Positions 25,207 to 33,576 of a stretch of DNA of 53,296 nucleotides are shown piece after piece. The stretch is taken from the NCBI RefSeq assembly GCF_004349245.1, contig NZ_SMLC01000037.1:1-53296 (forward strand), in the 5' to 3' direction. The notes beneath the pieces were generated by a model. The model saw only the letters and a program-made list of their open reading frames with translations, was not told where the DNA came from and did no database searches. The stretch is from Actinomadura sp. 6K520. Its GTDB lineage: Bacteria > Actinomycetota > Actinomycetes > Streptosporangiales > Streptosporangiaceae. Position 1 is the stretch's first letter; every line of letters starts with the position of its first letter. The translations under genes were made by a program, and so were the position numbers.

Positions 25207-25872
25207 ATGACCGAGACAGCACCGCGAACAGCTCCCCGGCGCGGCACCGGGAACTGGCCGCTGATCCACGCCGAGCGGGCGGCCCTGGCGGCCGACCTGG
25301 CGAACCTCACCGACGAGCAGTGGGCGACGCCGTCACTGTGCGCCGGGTTGACGGTGCGTGAGGTGCTGGCGCACCTCACCGCGGCGGCGAGCCTGACGCC
25401 CGTGCGCTGGCTGGCGGGCGTGATCCGCTGCCGGTTCGACTTCGACGAGCAGGTGGCCATGCGGCTGGCCGAGCAGATGGGCGCGACTCCGGCCGAGACG
25501 CTGGGAAGGTTCCGCGGCGTCGTCACCAGCACCACTAAACCACCCCTCCCGACCATGGCGATGCTCGGCGAGACGATCGTGCACGGCGAGGACATCCGGC
25601 GGCCGCTGGGCATTCGCCGCGCCTACCCGATCGAGACGCTCACCCAGGTTGCCGAGTACTACCGGGGCTCCGACCTCGTCGTCCCCGCCAAGGGGCGCAT
25701 CCGCGGCCTGCGACTCGTCGCCGGGGACGGGCCCTTCACCGCGGGCTCCGGCGCGCCGGTGTCCGGCACCACCCTGGCGCTGACCATGGCGATGACCGGA
25801 CGCGCGGCCTACTGCGACGAACTCGACGGCGACGGTGTCGCATTCCTACGCGACCGCTGCCGGCCGGCGTGA
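25207..25872 (+). CDS. Maleylpyruvate isomerase family protein (DinB-like, mycothiol-dependent type)
   Basis: 221 aa. The N-terminus has the family pattern LTDEQWATPSLCAGLTVREVLAHLTAA, in which the conserved His coordinates metal in the DinB-like four-helix bundle. The second His occurs in LGETIVHGEDIRRPLG. Proteins of this group use mycothiol or are regulators/enzymes of unknown role, and are restricted mainly to actinomycetes. It is cytosolic. The divergent SnoaL-tailed sigma factor may control it. Confidence 0.85.
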   Translation: MTETAPRTAPRRGTGNWPLIHAERAALAADLANLTDEQWATPSLCAGLTVREVLAHLTAAASLTPVRWLAGVIRCRFDFDEQVAMRLAEQMGATPAETLGRFRGVVTSTTKPPLPTMAMLGETIVHGEDIRRPLGIRRAYPIETLTQVAEYYRGSDLVVPAKGRIRGLRLVAGDGPFTAGSGAPVSGTTLALTMAMTGRAAYCDELDGDGVAFLRDRCRPA

Positions 25873-26017
25873 CCATCCCCGGTCACGCAGCGCGGCCCGG
25901 CGCCGAGGGCGGCGGCGACGCCGCCGGGCCGAGGTAGCCGTTGACGACCGTCGTGGCCGACCGCTCCTACTTGCCGATCACGGGTGCGACTTCGTGCGAG
26001 AGGCCGGTTGCCGATGC

Positions 26018-26479
26018 CTACGACGCGGTCTGCGTCCGCCGCCAGGTGCGGAGGTTGCGTACGAGCAGGACGGAACCGGCCGGGCAGAGCAGCAGGAGCA
26101 GCACGGCGCCGATGAGGGGCTTGACCCACGGACGGCTGCCGGGCCTGTAGACACGGTCGGTGTCGCCGCCGGCGACCGCGTCCAGGGACGGCGGAGGTGC
26201 GGCCCCGGAGGCGGGTTCGACCCCGGCGAGCCGGACGTCCCGCAGCCGCACGGATCCGTCGTCGCTGGTGAAGTCACCGACCCACCAGCGGGCGCCCCTG
26301 CCGTCGCCGTCCATCCTCTCGGCCGCGAAGACGCCTGAAACGCCGCTGTGGGTGGCCCGGTAGGCGTCGATCGCGTTGCCGAGGAGGCTCCCTCCCGCCG
26401 CCAGCCCGAGCAGGAGGACGAAGCCCGCGCCGCACCACACCCCGAGCGTGGTCGGCCAGGTCCGGCGGGCAGGTGTCAC
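26018..26479 (-). CDS. Hypothetical membrane protein with two TM segments
   Basis: 153 aa, GTG start. TM1 spans about residues 13-33 and TM2 about 118-140; a roughly 80-residue soluble loop between them probably lies outside the cell. No family is recognised. The length and layout recall small actinomycete proteins of the DUF-type that flank channels and transporters. It lies 84 bp downstream of the potassium channel gene in the same orientation and may be cotranscribed. Confidence 0.7.
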   Translation of the reverse strand: MTPARRTWPTTLGVWCGAGFVLLLGLAAGGSLLGNAIDAYRATHSGVSGVFAAERMDGDGRGARWWVGDFTSDDGSVRLRDVRLAGVEPASGAAPPPSLDAVAGGDTDRVYRPGSRPWVKPLIGAVLLLLLCPAGSVLLVRNLRTWRRTQTAS

Positions 26480-26563
26480 GGCCTGTCCCCGCCGGTGCCG
26501 TCGAGGAGTGATTCGCCGCAGTGGTCCATGCTGACCGGCCCTTCGGTGGACAAAGGGAGAACT

Positions 26564-27319
26564 CTACGATGCCTGGACGTCGGTCGGGCGCTTTCTACCG
26601 GCCAGTTCGGCTCGCAGGGATCGCACCTCTTCCGTGAGGTCGGCGACCTGCTTCTGCGTGGCCGCGGCGCTTGCCTGGCCCTCGTTGAACTTCTCCACGA
26701 ACCACGAGGCCAGCGTCGCGGTCACCACACCCAGCAGAGCGATCCCGGCCGTGAAGAGCACGCTCGCGACCACCCGGCCGCCCAGCGTCACCGGGTACAG
26801 GTCTCCGTAGCCCACCGTCGTGACCGTGGTGGCCGCCCACCACAGGGCATCAGGGAAGCTCGTGATGACGGCGTCGGGCGCTCCTCGTTCGGCGTCGAGG
26901 ACCGCCAGGGCCGCGCAGAGCACGATGAGCACCGCGGCTACGGCGGTATACCGGGACACGCTGGCGCGCAGGGTCGTCGAAGTATGTTTGTTGACCAGCC
27001 CCAGCACCATGATGACCTGGATCAGCCGCAACGACCGCAGCATGGGTGCCAGCAGCACCAGCAGATCGAACCAGTTGCTCCGGACGAAGTTCCAGCGGCG
27101 CGGTGCAAGCCCGAGGCGCACCAGGTAGTCGGCACCGAACAGCCCCCAGACGAGCATCACCACGGCATCGCAGACGTTCCGCCCAGCGGCGGGCAGCCCG
27201 GGGTCGATGATCGGCCAGGCGTAGGCGACCAGAAAGGCCATGCCGGCCACCACCATGGGCACGAGTGTCCGAGCCCGCCACTCGTCCAGACGCTCGTCAC
27301 TGCGGCGAGGGGTCTCCAT
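26564..27319 (-). CDS. Voltage-gated-type potassium channel
   Basis: 251 aa. The selectivity filter TVGYGD is at 168-173, preceded by the pore helix FPDALWWAATTVT. Six hydrophobic segments occur; the S4-like segment (LRSLRLIQVIMVLG) keeps only two or three Arg, so voltage dependence may be weak. The C-terminal 205-240 is a predicted coiled coil (heptads in QKQVADLTEEVRSLRAEL) that could tetramerise the channel. It conducts K+ across the cytoplasmic membrane. The small membrane protein downstream may be an accessory. Confidence 0.93.
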   Translation of the reverse strand: METPRRSDERLDEWRARTLVPMVVAGMAFLVAYAWPIIDPGLPAAGRNVCDAVVMLVWGLFGADYLVRLGLAPRRWNFVRSNWFDLLVLLAPMLRSLRLIQVIMVLGLVNKHTSTTLRASVSRYTAVAAVLIVLCAALAVLDAERGAPDAVITSFPDALWWAATTVTTVGYGDLYPVTLGGRVVASVLFTAGIALLGVVTATLASWFVEKFNEGQASAAATQKQVADLTEEVRSLRAELAGRKRPTDVQAS

Positions 27320-27513
27320 TAAGTCTCCTCCGTGCTCGCGAGTACCATGCGCCTTGACTTGGCGCCGACTGCCGGGTACACCCCTCCCGACGCGAAAGCG
27401 CAGCCCGCCCCGGGGTTGTCGGTGCCGAAAACTATGTCATCGTGCATGGTCAGTGGCATACCAGGGCGGCCTGGGGAGTGCGAGCGCCTTGCCGGGCCGC
27501 CCGGCCCGGCGCG

Positions 27514-27741
27514 CTACCGGTGCGGCGGGCGGCGCCTGCGCCCATGGAGCAGCAGATACGCGACCAGCATGCAGATGACGCTGCCCGGGACCCACGCGAA
27601 CTGGTACCAGTAGAAGAACTCCACACCGGCCAGCCGCGGCGTCGAACGGGCGTACCAGGGCACGCACAGCAGCGCCGCGACCGGCAGGGCCAGGAAGGCG
27701 CCGGCGGCGACACGTCGCGCGGGCCGGACCGGCTTCGCCAT
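27514..27741 (-). CDS. DUF3311 small membrane protein
   Basis: 75 aa from ATG 27741. Two TM segments (about 12-28 and 45-65) flank FFYWYQFAWVP, the DUF3311 hallmark. Family members usually lie immediately upstream of, and on the same strand as, MctP-type sodium:solute symporters and are thought to be their small partner. Here the symporter is 147 bp away but divergent, which is unusual. The minus strand upstream has TTGACA (27834-27829) and TATAGT (27814-27809), though the 14-bp spacer is short. Confidence 0.82.
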   Translation of the reverse strand: MAKPVRPARRVAAGAFLALPVAALLCVPWYARSTPRLAGVEFFYWYQFAWVPGSVICMLVAYLLLHGRRRRPPHR

Positions 27742-27887
27742 CACGCCTCCAGGTTCCCGGTCTTGAGGCACAGTTGTCGGTGCACGCGATCCGGTTGGCC
27801 GAAATCCCACTATATTTCCCGGCAATCGTGTCAACCAGACATGTGACCTGGGCAACCAAGGGGCGTGTACGGATGCGGCGGTGACGG

Positions 27888-29432
27888 ATGATCGAGCCTG
27901 TGGGCGTGGCGGCCTTCGTCGCCGTGCTCGGTGGGACGTCGCTGGTCGCGGTCACGGCCCGCCGGTTCCGCCCGGCCCCCGAGCTGCCCACCCTGGAGAG
28001 CTGGGCGCTGGCCGACCGCCGGATCGGCGCGCCGGCCATGTGGTTCCTGCTCGGCGGCACGATCTACACCGCCTACACCTTCGCGGCCGTTCCCGGCCTG
28101 GTGTACGGAATCGGGGCGCTGGCGTTCTTCGCCCTGGCGTACACCGTGATCGTGTATCCGCTCGCCTTCGTGCTGCTGCCCCGGATGTGGACGGTCGCGC
28201 AGCGGCACGGGTACGTCACGGTGGCCGACTTCGTCCGCGGCCGGTACGGCTCCCCGATGCTCGCGCTGGCCGTGGCCGTCACCGGTGTGCTGGCCACGAT
28301 GCCCTACATCGCGCTGCAACTCCTGGGCATCCGCGCCGTCCTGGCCGCGGGCGGGCTCTACCCGCGCGGGGCGGCGGGCGATCTCACGCTGGTCGCGGTG
28401 TTCGCCGTCCTGGCGGTGGCGACCTACCACCACGGGCTACGCGCCCCTACGGTGATCTCGCTGGTGAAGGGCACGGCGATCTTCTGCTCGGTGGTGGCCG
28501 TGGTCGTGCTGGCACTGGAGCGCCTGGGCGGGCCCGGGCCGATGTTCGCCGGTGCGGAACGCCGCCTGTCGGCCGGCGGGACCGCCGGGGCCTCGCTGAC
28601 CCTGGACCCGCAGATGTACTCCGCCTACGCCACCCTCGCGCTCGGCTCGGCGATGGCGCTGCTGATGTACCCGCACGTGCTGACCGCGGCGTTCGCCGCC
28701 ACCGGACCCGGCGCACTGCGCCGCACGTCGATCGCGCTGCCCGCCTGGACGGCGGTGCTCGGGCTGTTCGCGGTGCTGGGCATCGCGGCCCTGGCCGCCG
28801 GGATCACCGCACCGCAGGGCCACGCCGAGGTCGCGGTGCCGCTGCTGGTCGAGGAGGTGACGCCCGCGGCGCTGACCGGGCTGGTGTTCGGCGCCCTGGC
28901 CGTCGGCGCGCTCGTTCCGGCGGCGGTGATGTCGATCGCGGCGGCGACGCTGTTCGTCCGCAACATCTACGTCGAGTTCTTCCATCCGACGGCCACGCCC
29001 AAGCACCAGCGCCGGATCGCCCAGGCGGTCTCGCTCGTGGCCAAGGTCGGGGCCGTGGTGTTCGTGTTCGGGCTGCGCGACCAGGACGCCATCAACCTGC
29101 AGCTGCTGGGCGGCGTCTGGATCCTGCAGACCTTCCCTGCGGTGGCCGTCGGACTGTTCACCCGGCGGCTGCACCACGTGGCGCTGCTCGGCGGGTGGGC
29201 TGCCGGGATGGTCGCGGGCACCCACATGGTGGTCGGCGCGGGATTCACCTCGGTCATCCACGTGGGGCTGGGCGGCTGGCAGATACCGGCGTACGCCGCC
29301 GTCGCCGGCCTCGGCCTCAATCTGCTGATCGTCGCGGTACTCACACTGCTGCTGGATAGGTTGGGGGTGCCGCGCGGTCCTGACCTGACGTCGCCGGCCG
29401 GCCCACGGCCTGGAACGGAGCCGACGACATGA
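27888..29432 (+). CDS. mctP: Sodium:solute symporter, monocarboxylate permease-like
   Basis: 514 aa with about 13 hydrophobic segments. SSS family features: an N-terminal LADRRIGAPAMWFLLGGTIYTAYTF stretch, PYIALQLLGI, and GALVPAAVMSIAAATLFVRNIYVEF near 345. These match the MctP-like branch that takes up pyruvate, lactate or acetate; the nearby DUF3311 gene supports this. The stop overlaps the sigma factor start by 4 bp (ATGA at 29429), so transporter and regulator are translationally coupled. The gene symbol is tentative. Confidence 0.85.
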   Translation: MIEPVGVAAFVAVLGGTSLVAVTARRFRPAPELPTLESWALADRRIGAPAMWFLLGGTIYTAYTFAAVPGLVYGIGALAFFALAYTVIVYPLAFVLLPRMWTVAQRHGYVTVADFVRGRYGSPMLALAVAVTGVLATMPYIALQLLGIRAVLAAGGLYPRGAAGDLTLVAVFAVLAVATYHHGLRAPTVISLVKGTAIFCSVVAVVVLALERLGGPGPMFAGAERRLSAGGTAGASLTLDPQMYSAYATLALGSAMALLMYPHVLTAAFAATGPGALRRTSIALPAWTAVLGLFAVLGIAALAAGITAPQGHAEVAVPLLVEEVTPAALTGLVFGALAVGALVPAAVMSIAAATLFVRNIYVEFFHPTATPKHQRRIAQAVSLVAKVGAVVFVFGLRDQDAINLQLLGGVWILQTFPAVAVGLFTRRLHHVALLGGWAAGMVAGTHMVVGAGFTSVIHVGLGGWQIPAYAAVAGLGLNLLIVAVLTLLLDRLGVPRGPDLTSPAGPRPGTEPTT

Positions 29433-30061
29433 CCGTCCTGAGACCTGGTCTCCCGTTTCTGGCGCCGCGGGCCGCTCCGGACGTCGCGGCGTTCGCCCCG
29501 CCCCGCGGTGCGCCGCCACCGGCACCGGCCCCGCAGGCGCCGGACGCGGGACGGGCCGACACCGACGGGCGCGCCACGGATCGCGAGGCCATGCTGACCC
29601 GGCTGTTCGACTCGCACTACCCGGGGCTCCTGCGGCTGGCCGTGCTGCTCGGCGCCGACGACGCCGAGGACATCGTCTCCGAGGCGTTCTGCCAGCTGCA
29701 CCGCCGGTGGAACCGGCTGCGATCGCCCGACGCCGCGCTGCCGTACCTGCGGTCGGTGGTCTGCAACCTGACCCGCATGCGGCTGCGGCACCTCCAGGTC
29801 GTCCGCCGGCACATCGACCAGCGGGTGGACTCGGTGCAGTCGGCCGAGAGCGCCGCCCTGCTGCGTGACGACCAGCGGGCGCTGGTCGAGGCGCTGCGGC
29901 ACCTCTCGGCGCGGCAGCGCGAGGCGCTGGTCCTGCGATACTGGCTGGGGCTGGGGGAGAGTGAGATCGCCACCTCGATGGGCATCTCGCAGGGCGCGGT
30001 GAAGACGCACGTCTCCCGCGGCATGGCCACGCTGACCAAGCTCATGCAGGAGCGGCAATGA
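29429..30061 (+). CDS. ECF sigma factor (SigE-family), translationally coupled to the symporter
   Basis: 210 aa. The first 50 residues are Pro/Ala-rich and not conserved. Region 2 runs FDSHYPGLLRLAVLLGADDAEDIVSEAF to RSVVCNLTRMRLR (about 60-120); region 4 is LSARQREALVLRYWLGLGESEIATSMGISQGAVKTHVSRGM (about 155-197). It overlaps by 4 bp both the upstream symporter and the downstream small membrane protein, giving a tight three-gene operon. A sigma factor embedded behind a transporter gene suggests feedback between uptake and gene expression (inference). Confidence 0.93.
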   Translation: MTVLRPGLPFLAPRAAPDVAAFAPPRGAPPPAPAPQAPDAGRADTDGRATDREAMLTRLFDSHYPGLLRLAVLLGADDAEDIVSEAFCQLHRRWNRLRSPDAALPYLRSVVCNLTRMRLRHLQVVRRHIDQRVDSVQSAESAALLRDDQRALVEALRHLSARQREALVLRYWLGLGESEIATSMGISQGAVKTHVSRGMATLTKLMQERQ

Positions 30062-30342
30062 CAAGCGGTCCCGGCCTCACAGGAGACCAGCTGCGCGCGG
30101 CCTTCGACGTGCTCAGCGACGGCGTCCGGCCGGCGCCGGACGCCTACCAGCAGGTCCGGCGCGAGTGGCGGCGCCGGGAGCGGCGGCGACGCCGGATCGT
30201 GGCCACCCTCATGGCCGTCCTGTTCGTCTGCGCCGACGCCGTGGGCCTGTGGGCCCTCAACCAAGGCGACGACCGGCCGCACGTCATCTTCGACGACCCG
30301 GCGCCGACGCAGCGGCAGACACCGGCGATCGACCCGCCGTGA
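30058..30342 (+). CDS. Small single-TM protein, candidate anti-sigma factor
   Basis: 94 aa, overlapping the sigma factor stop by 4 bp. The N-terminal 45 residues are soluble and include an Arg-rich stretch (REWRRRERRRRRI) directly before one TM (about 47-67), so the N-terminus is predicted to be cytoplasmic, as in anti-sigma factors. The external tail is only about 27 residues and Pro-rich. No ZAS His-Cys-Cys motif is present. Function is inferred from position and topology only. Confidence 0.7.
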   Translation: MTSGPGLTGDQLRAAFDVLSDGVRPAPDAYQQVRREWRRRERRRRRIVATLMAVLFVCADAVGLWALNQGDDRPHVIFDDPAPTQRQTPAIDPP

Positions 30343-30405
30343 CGTGCCGCGGGCGAAAAGAGCGCCGGCCCGGCGCCCGGCACGGTCCGGCCGGTCCTCC
30401 GGGGA

Positions 30406-31398
30406 CTAGGACGGGCCGAGCCGGCGGGCCAGCGCGGCGAGCGCCTCCGTGCCCACCAGATCCCCCGGCAGCAGGGGCACGTCGAGCAGCGGTACGTCCG
30501 GGATCCGCCGCCGCAGCCGGGCGAGGTGCTCGTCCTCCCGCCCCCGGCGGCCGGCGAGCAGCTCACCGGCGTCCGCCGGGGATCGGCGGTTGGCGACGAG
30601 GGCGGTCACGTCGACGCCGAGGCCGGTTAGCTTTTCGTACACCTCCATGGTCTCGGCGATGGGGAGCGGCTCAGCGGTCAGCACGACCACGAACCCGGTC
30701 CGCGCCGGGTCCCGCACCATCTCGCGCAGCCGGGCGAAGCGGTTGCGCCGGCGCAGGAGGATCCGGCGCAGCTCGGCGTCGCGGTCGGTCTCCTCGCCGC
30801 CGCCGAGACCGCGCAGCGCGGCGCCGAGCCGCTCGGACCGGTCCCGGTTGGCGAGCAGGGCCCCGGCCCAGGAGGTGAGCTGCTCGGGCAGCGCGAGCAG
30901 CCGCAGCGTGTGGCCGGACGGCGCGGTGTCGAAGACCACCAGGTCGTACGCCTCCTCCCCGAGCTCCACCGCCTCGGCGATCCGCTCCAGCACGGCCGAC
31001 TCGTGGGTGCCGGGCGCCTGCCGGGCCAGCTCCAGGTGCCGGGCGGCCGGTGCGTGCATCCGCTCGGGAAGCAGCCGCCGCATCGTCCCGGCGACCGCGG
31101 ACAGGTGCCGCTCGACCGTGCGCTCCGGGTCGATCTCCAGCCCGTCGACGTGGCCCGCCGCCCCGGACCCCGCCCGGGGGGCGAGGTCCGCGGGGCCGGC
31201 GAGGCGCACGGGCTCGTCGCCCACGGGGCGGTCCCAGAGGTGGCCGAGGTTGTGGGCGGGATCGGTGGAGACCAGCAGCACGCGGGCACCCGCCCCGGCC
31301 CGGCCGAGGGCGAGCGCAGCGGCGATGGACGTCTTGCCGACCCCGCCCTTGCCGCCGACGAAGACGACCCTGCGCGAGGTGATGAGGTCTAGCAGCAC
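30406..31398 (-). CDS. ArsA/Get3-like P-loop ATPase (cysteine-free)
   Basis: 330 aa. The deviant Walker A VGGKGGVGKTS (about 14-24) is the signature of ArsA/Get3; STDPAHNLG follows as the switch I DPAH motif, and VVFDTAPSGHTLRLLALP as switch II. It is about Get3/bacterial single-module ArsA size. The whole sequence contains no cysteine, so it cannot use the Cys metalloid site of true ArsA, nor the CxxC of Get3. It overlaps the small Cys-Cys protein gene by 10 bp and is third in an operon with cstA, so a chaperone or energising role for that membrane system is more likely than arsenite export. Confidence 0.9.
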   Translation of the reverse strand: MLLDLITSRRVVFVGGKGGVGKTSIAAALALGRAGAGARVLLVSTDPAHNLGHLWDRPVGDEPVRLAGPADLAPRAGSGAAGHVDGLEIDPERTVERHLSAVAGTMRRLLPERMHAPAARHLELARQAPGTHESAVLERIAEAVELGEEAYDLVVFDTAPSGHTLRLLALPEQLTSWAGALLANRDRSERLGAALRGLGGGEETDRDAELRRILLRRRNRFARLREMVRDPARTGFVVVLTAEPLPIAETMEVYEKLTGLGVDVTALVANRRSPADAGELLAGRRGREDEHLARLRRRIPDVPLLDVPLLPGDLVGTEALAALARRLGPS

Positions 31399-31646
31399 CC
31401 GACATGCTCCAGTGGCGAGCGGTCCATGCCCATCCGGCGGTGCCAGGCGTGGAAGTCCTCGTAGAGGGCGGGCATCAGCTCGGCGGTGTAGTACGCCGCC
31501 GGGTCGGGCACGCCCAGTGCCTCCGCGAGGACGACCATCCGGAAGAGGTCGTCCTCCTCGCGCCGGGCGCGGGCGAAGGTACGCCGGTAGGGACCGGCGT
31601 AGAACTCCTCCAGCCCGGCCCGGAACGAGGTCCAGCGGGACGTCAC
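31389..31646 (-). CDS. Small protein ending in Cys-Cys (cory-CC-star / YbdD-like CstA partner)
   Basis: 85 aa. GTG start at 31646, overlapping the cstA stop by 4 bp (GTGA). The sequence has FYAGPYRRTFARARREEDDLF, then LGVPDPAAYYTAELMPAL, and ends HVGCC-stop. From memory, NCBI names such a family cory-CC-star, and enterobacterial CstA and BtsT have small partners (YbdD, YjiX) that also end in Cys-Cys. The C-terminal CC is the obvious functional element: metal binding, disulfide or lipid/thiol attachment. It is soluble, encoded between cstA and the ArsA-like ATPase. Confidence 0.8.
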   Translation of the reverse strand: MTSRWTSFRAGLEEFYAGPYRRTFARARREEDDLFRMVVLAEALGVPDPAAYYTAELMPALYEDFHAWHRRMGMDRSPLEHVGCC

Positions 31647-33343
31647 GCCCTCGTCCCGGCCTTCTCCGTCACATCGGCGTCGGGGGCCTCCGGCGGCTCC
31701 TGGGACGCCCGGCGCATCGCGACGACCGCCTCCAGGGCTACCCACAGGGCGGCGACGATGATGACGACGTCGATGGCCAGCAGCAGCCAGTCCCGGGCGT
31801 CGTAGAGGTCGCCGAGCTGCGCGAGCGCGGCCCAGAACGACATCACGAACACGAACGCGAGCGGCACCAGCGCGGGCGCCGGGTTGCGCCGCTTGCGGAT
31901 CAGCATGACCACGACGATGGACAGGGTCAGGGAGGCCAGCAGCTGGTTGCTGGTGCCGAACAGCGGCCAGATGCGGAGGCCGCCGGCGCCGTCGGCGCCC
32001 TGGCTGAAGGTGAGTCCCATGCCGGTGACGAGCACGACGAGGGTGCCGACGCCATTGCTGATCTTCACCTTCGCGACCTCGCCGGCCTCCTGGACGACGA
32101 AGCGCAGCAGGCGCACGCCGGTGTCCATGGTGGTGGCGGCGAACAGGATCGCCATCGTGGCCAGGACCGTCGAGCTCAGCGAGGCCGGCAGGCCCAGGCC
32201 GCTGTTGACGATCGCGCCGCCGCCCGTGACGAACGCCTGGACGCCGCCCTCGCCGAAGTCGCTGTAGACGGCCTTCCAGTCGGTCAGGGTGCGGTAGCCC
32301 GCGACGGCGGCGATGATCGCGCCGAGCGCGAGCATGCCCTCGCCGACCGCGCCGAAGTAGCCGACGAAGCGGGCGTCGGTCTCCTTGTCCAGCTGCTTCG
32401 AGGAGGTGCCCGAGGAGACCATGCCGTGGAAGCCGGAGATCGCGCCGCACGCGATGGTGACGAAGAGCAGCGGCAGCAGGTCCGGGGTGCCCGCGGGCAC
32501 GGCGTCGTTGATGGCCGGGGCGACGATCGCCGGGGCGCTCAGCAGCACCGAGACGAACAGGATGCCGAGCCCCACGAAGAGCTGGACGCCGTTGATGTAG
32601 TCACGCGGCTGGAGCAGCACCCATACGGGCAGCAGGGACGCTATGCCGGCGTAGAGGAAGAGGGCCACGATCCAGAAGGTCGCCGGGGACATGCCGAGGA
32701 TCGGGTCGGGCAGCTCCACCGGGACGGCGTCACCGAGGAGGATGAGGCCGTAGAGCGCCGTGACGCCGAGCACGGTGACCAGGCCGAGGCCGATCTTGTA
32801 GCGGTAGACGGCCTGGCCGACGAGCAGCGCCACCGCGACCGCGCCCCAGGCGGGGATCACCACCGAGGGGCTGGAGATCAGCAGGTTCTTGATGACCACC
32901 GCGAAGGCCGCGATCACCATCAGCAGCAGCAGGAAGATCACGACGAGGAAGAGGTTGGCGCCCCGGCGGCCGATGTAGCGGCCGGAGAGCGTGCCCATGG
33001 AGCGGCCCTTGTTGCGCGCCGAGGCCCACAGGGCGCCCAGGTCGTGCATGCCCGCGAAGAAGACCGTGCCGAGCGTGACCCACAGGAACGCGGGCAGCCA
33101 GCCCCAGATCACGGCGATCGCGGGGCCGACGATCGGCGCGGCGCCCGCGACCGAGGTGAAGTGGTGACCCCACAGCACGAACTTGTTGGTGGGGACGTAG
33201 TCCACGCCGTCCTGCAGCCCGTGCGCGGGCGTCTCGAAGGACGCGTCCAGCTTGAAGACCCGGTCGCCCAGGAACTTCGAGTAGAGGAGGTATCCGCCCG
33301 CGAACGTCGCGAGGCCGATCAGTAGCAGCGGAAGTGCATTCAT
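31643..33343 (-). CDS. cstA: Carbon starvation protein CstA family transporter
   Basis: 566 aa from ATG 33343, where the family N-terminus begins (a TM directly followed by GYLLYSKFLGDRVF). Hallmarks include TNKFVLWGHHFTSVAGAAPIVGPAIA, GMHDLGALWASARNKGRSMG and GFHGMVSSGTSSKQL; about 15 TM segments. CstA/BtsT proteins take up pyruvate and possibly peptides during starvation. It heads a three-gene overlapping operon with the Cys-Cys protein and ArsA-like ATPase. The 233 bp upstream region is shared divergently with the ArsR-rhodanese gene. Confidence 0.95.
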   Translation of the reverse strand: MNALPLLLIGLATFAGGYLLYSKFLGDRVFKLDASFETPAHGLQDGVDYVPTNKFVLWGHHFTSVAGAAPIVGPAIAVIWGWLPAFLWVTLGTVFFAGMHDLGALWASARNKGRSMGTLSGRYIGRRGANLFLVVIFLLLLMVIAAFAVVIKNLLISSPSVVIPAWGAVAVALLVGQAVYRYKIGLGLVTVLGVTALYGLILLGDAVPVELPDPILGMSPATFWIVALFLYAGIASLLPVWVLLQPRDYINGVQLFVGLGILFVSVLLSAPAIVAPAINDAVPAGTPDLLPLLFVTIACGAISGFHGMVSSGTSSKQLDKETDARFVGYFGAVGEGMLALGAIIAAVAGYRTLTDWKAVYSDFGEGGVQAFVTGGGAIVNSGLGLPASLSSTVLATMAILFAATTMDTGVRLLRFVVQEAGEVAKVKISNGVGTLVVLVTGMGLTFSQGADGAGGLRIWPLFGTSNQLLASLTLSIVVVMLIRKRRNPAPALVPLAFVFVMSFWAALAQLGDLYDARDWLLLAIDVVIIVAALWVALEAVVAMRRASQEPPEAPDADVTEKAGTRA

Positions 33344-33544
33344 ACGGGATGCCTTTGGGGGTCTGGGAGGTGGTTCACACAAGAGTTGCCGAGGGTCCCG
33401 ATTCGGTTGACAGGGGACGGCCCCGAGTTCCGGGTGCCCGGGGCGCACGGGATCGAGGGCCCCGGCCGCAGGGAAGCGTCGTGCTCGGCGCCGTCCCGCG
33501 GGACTCCGTCGCGGCCGGACCGCGGTGCGGACGAGGCATCGGTT

Positions 33545-33559
33545 ACAATATTCCATTGT
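33545..33559. promoter_or_regulatory. AT-rich operator/promoter upstream of the ArsR-rhodanese gene
   Basis: ACAAT-N5-ATTGT forms a perfect inverted repeat in a local AT-rich patch, and TACAAT (33544-33549) is a good -10 box. A regulator bound here would block the promoter. It lies 17 bp upstream of the start at 33577, whose ribosome site GGAGGA is at 33565-33570. Likely autoregulation by the ArsR protein. Confidence 0.6.
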
Positions 33560-33576
33560 TTATTGGAGGATGGTCC

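Noticed and set aside
30406..31398. Arsenic resistance (ArsA pump) from the ATPase and the nearby ArsR gene
   Set aside because: The ATPase lacks all cysteines, no ArsB, ArsC or ArsD is present, and its operon partner is CstA; the ArsR protein carries a rhodanese domain and lies in another operon.
30449..33325. 958-codon plus-strand frame across the ArsA/CstA operon
   Set aside because: Antisense shadow: low-complexity Arg/Gly/Asp translation, no ribosome site, and the opposite strand carries three clear families.
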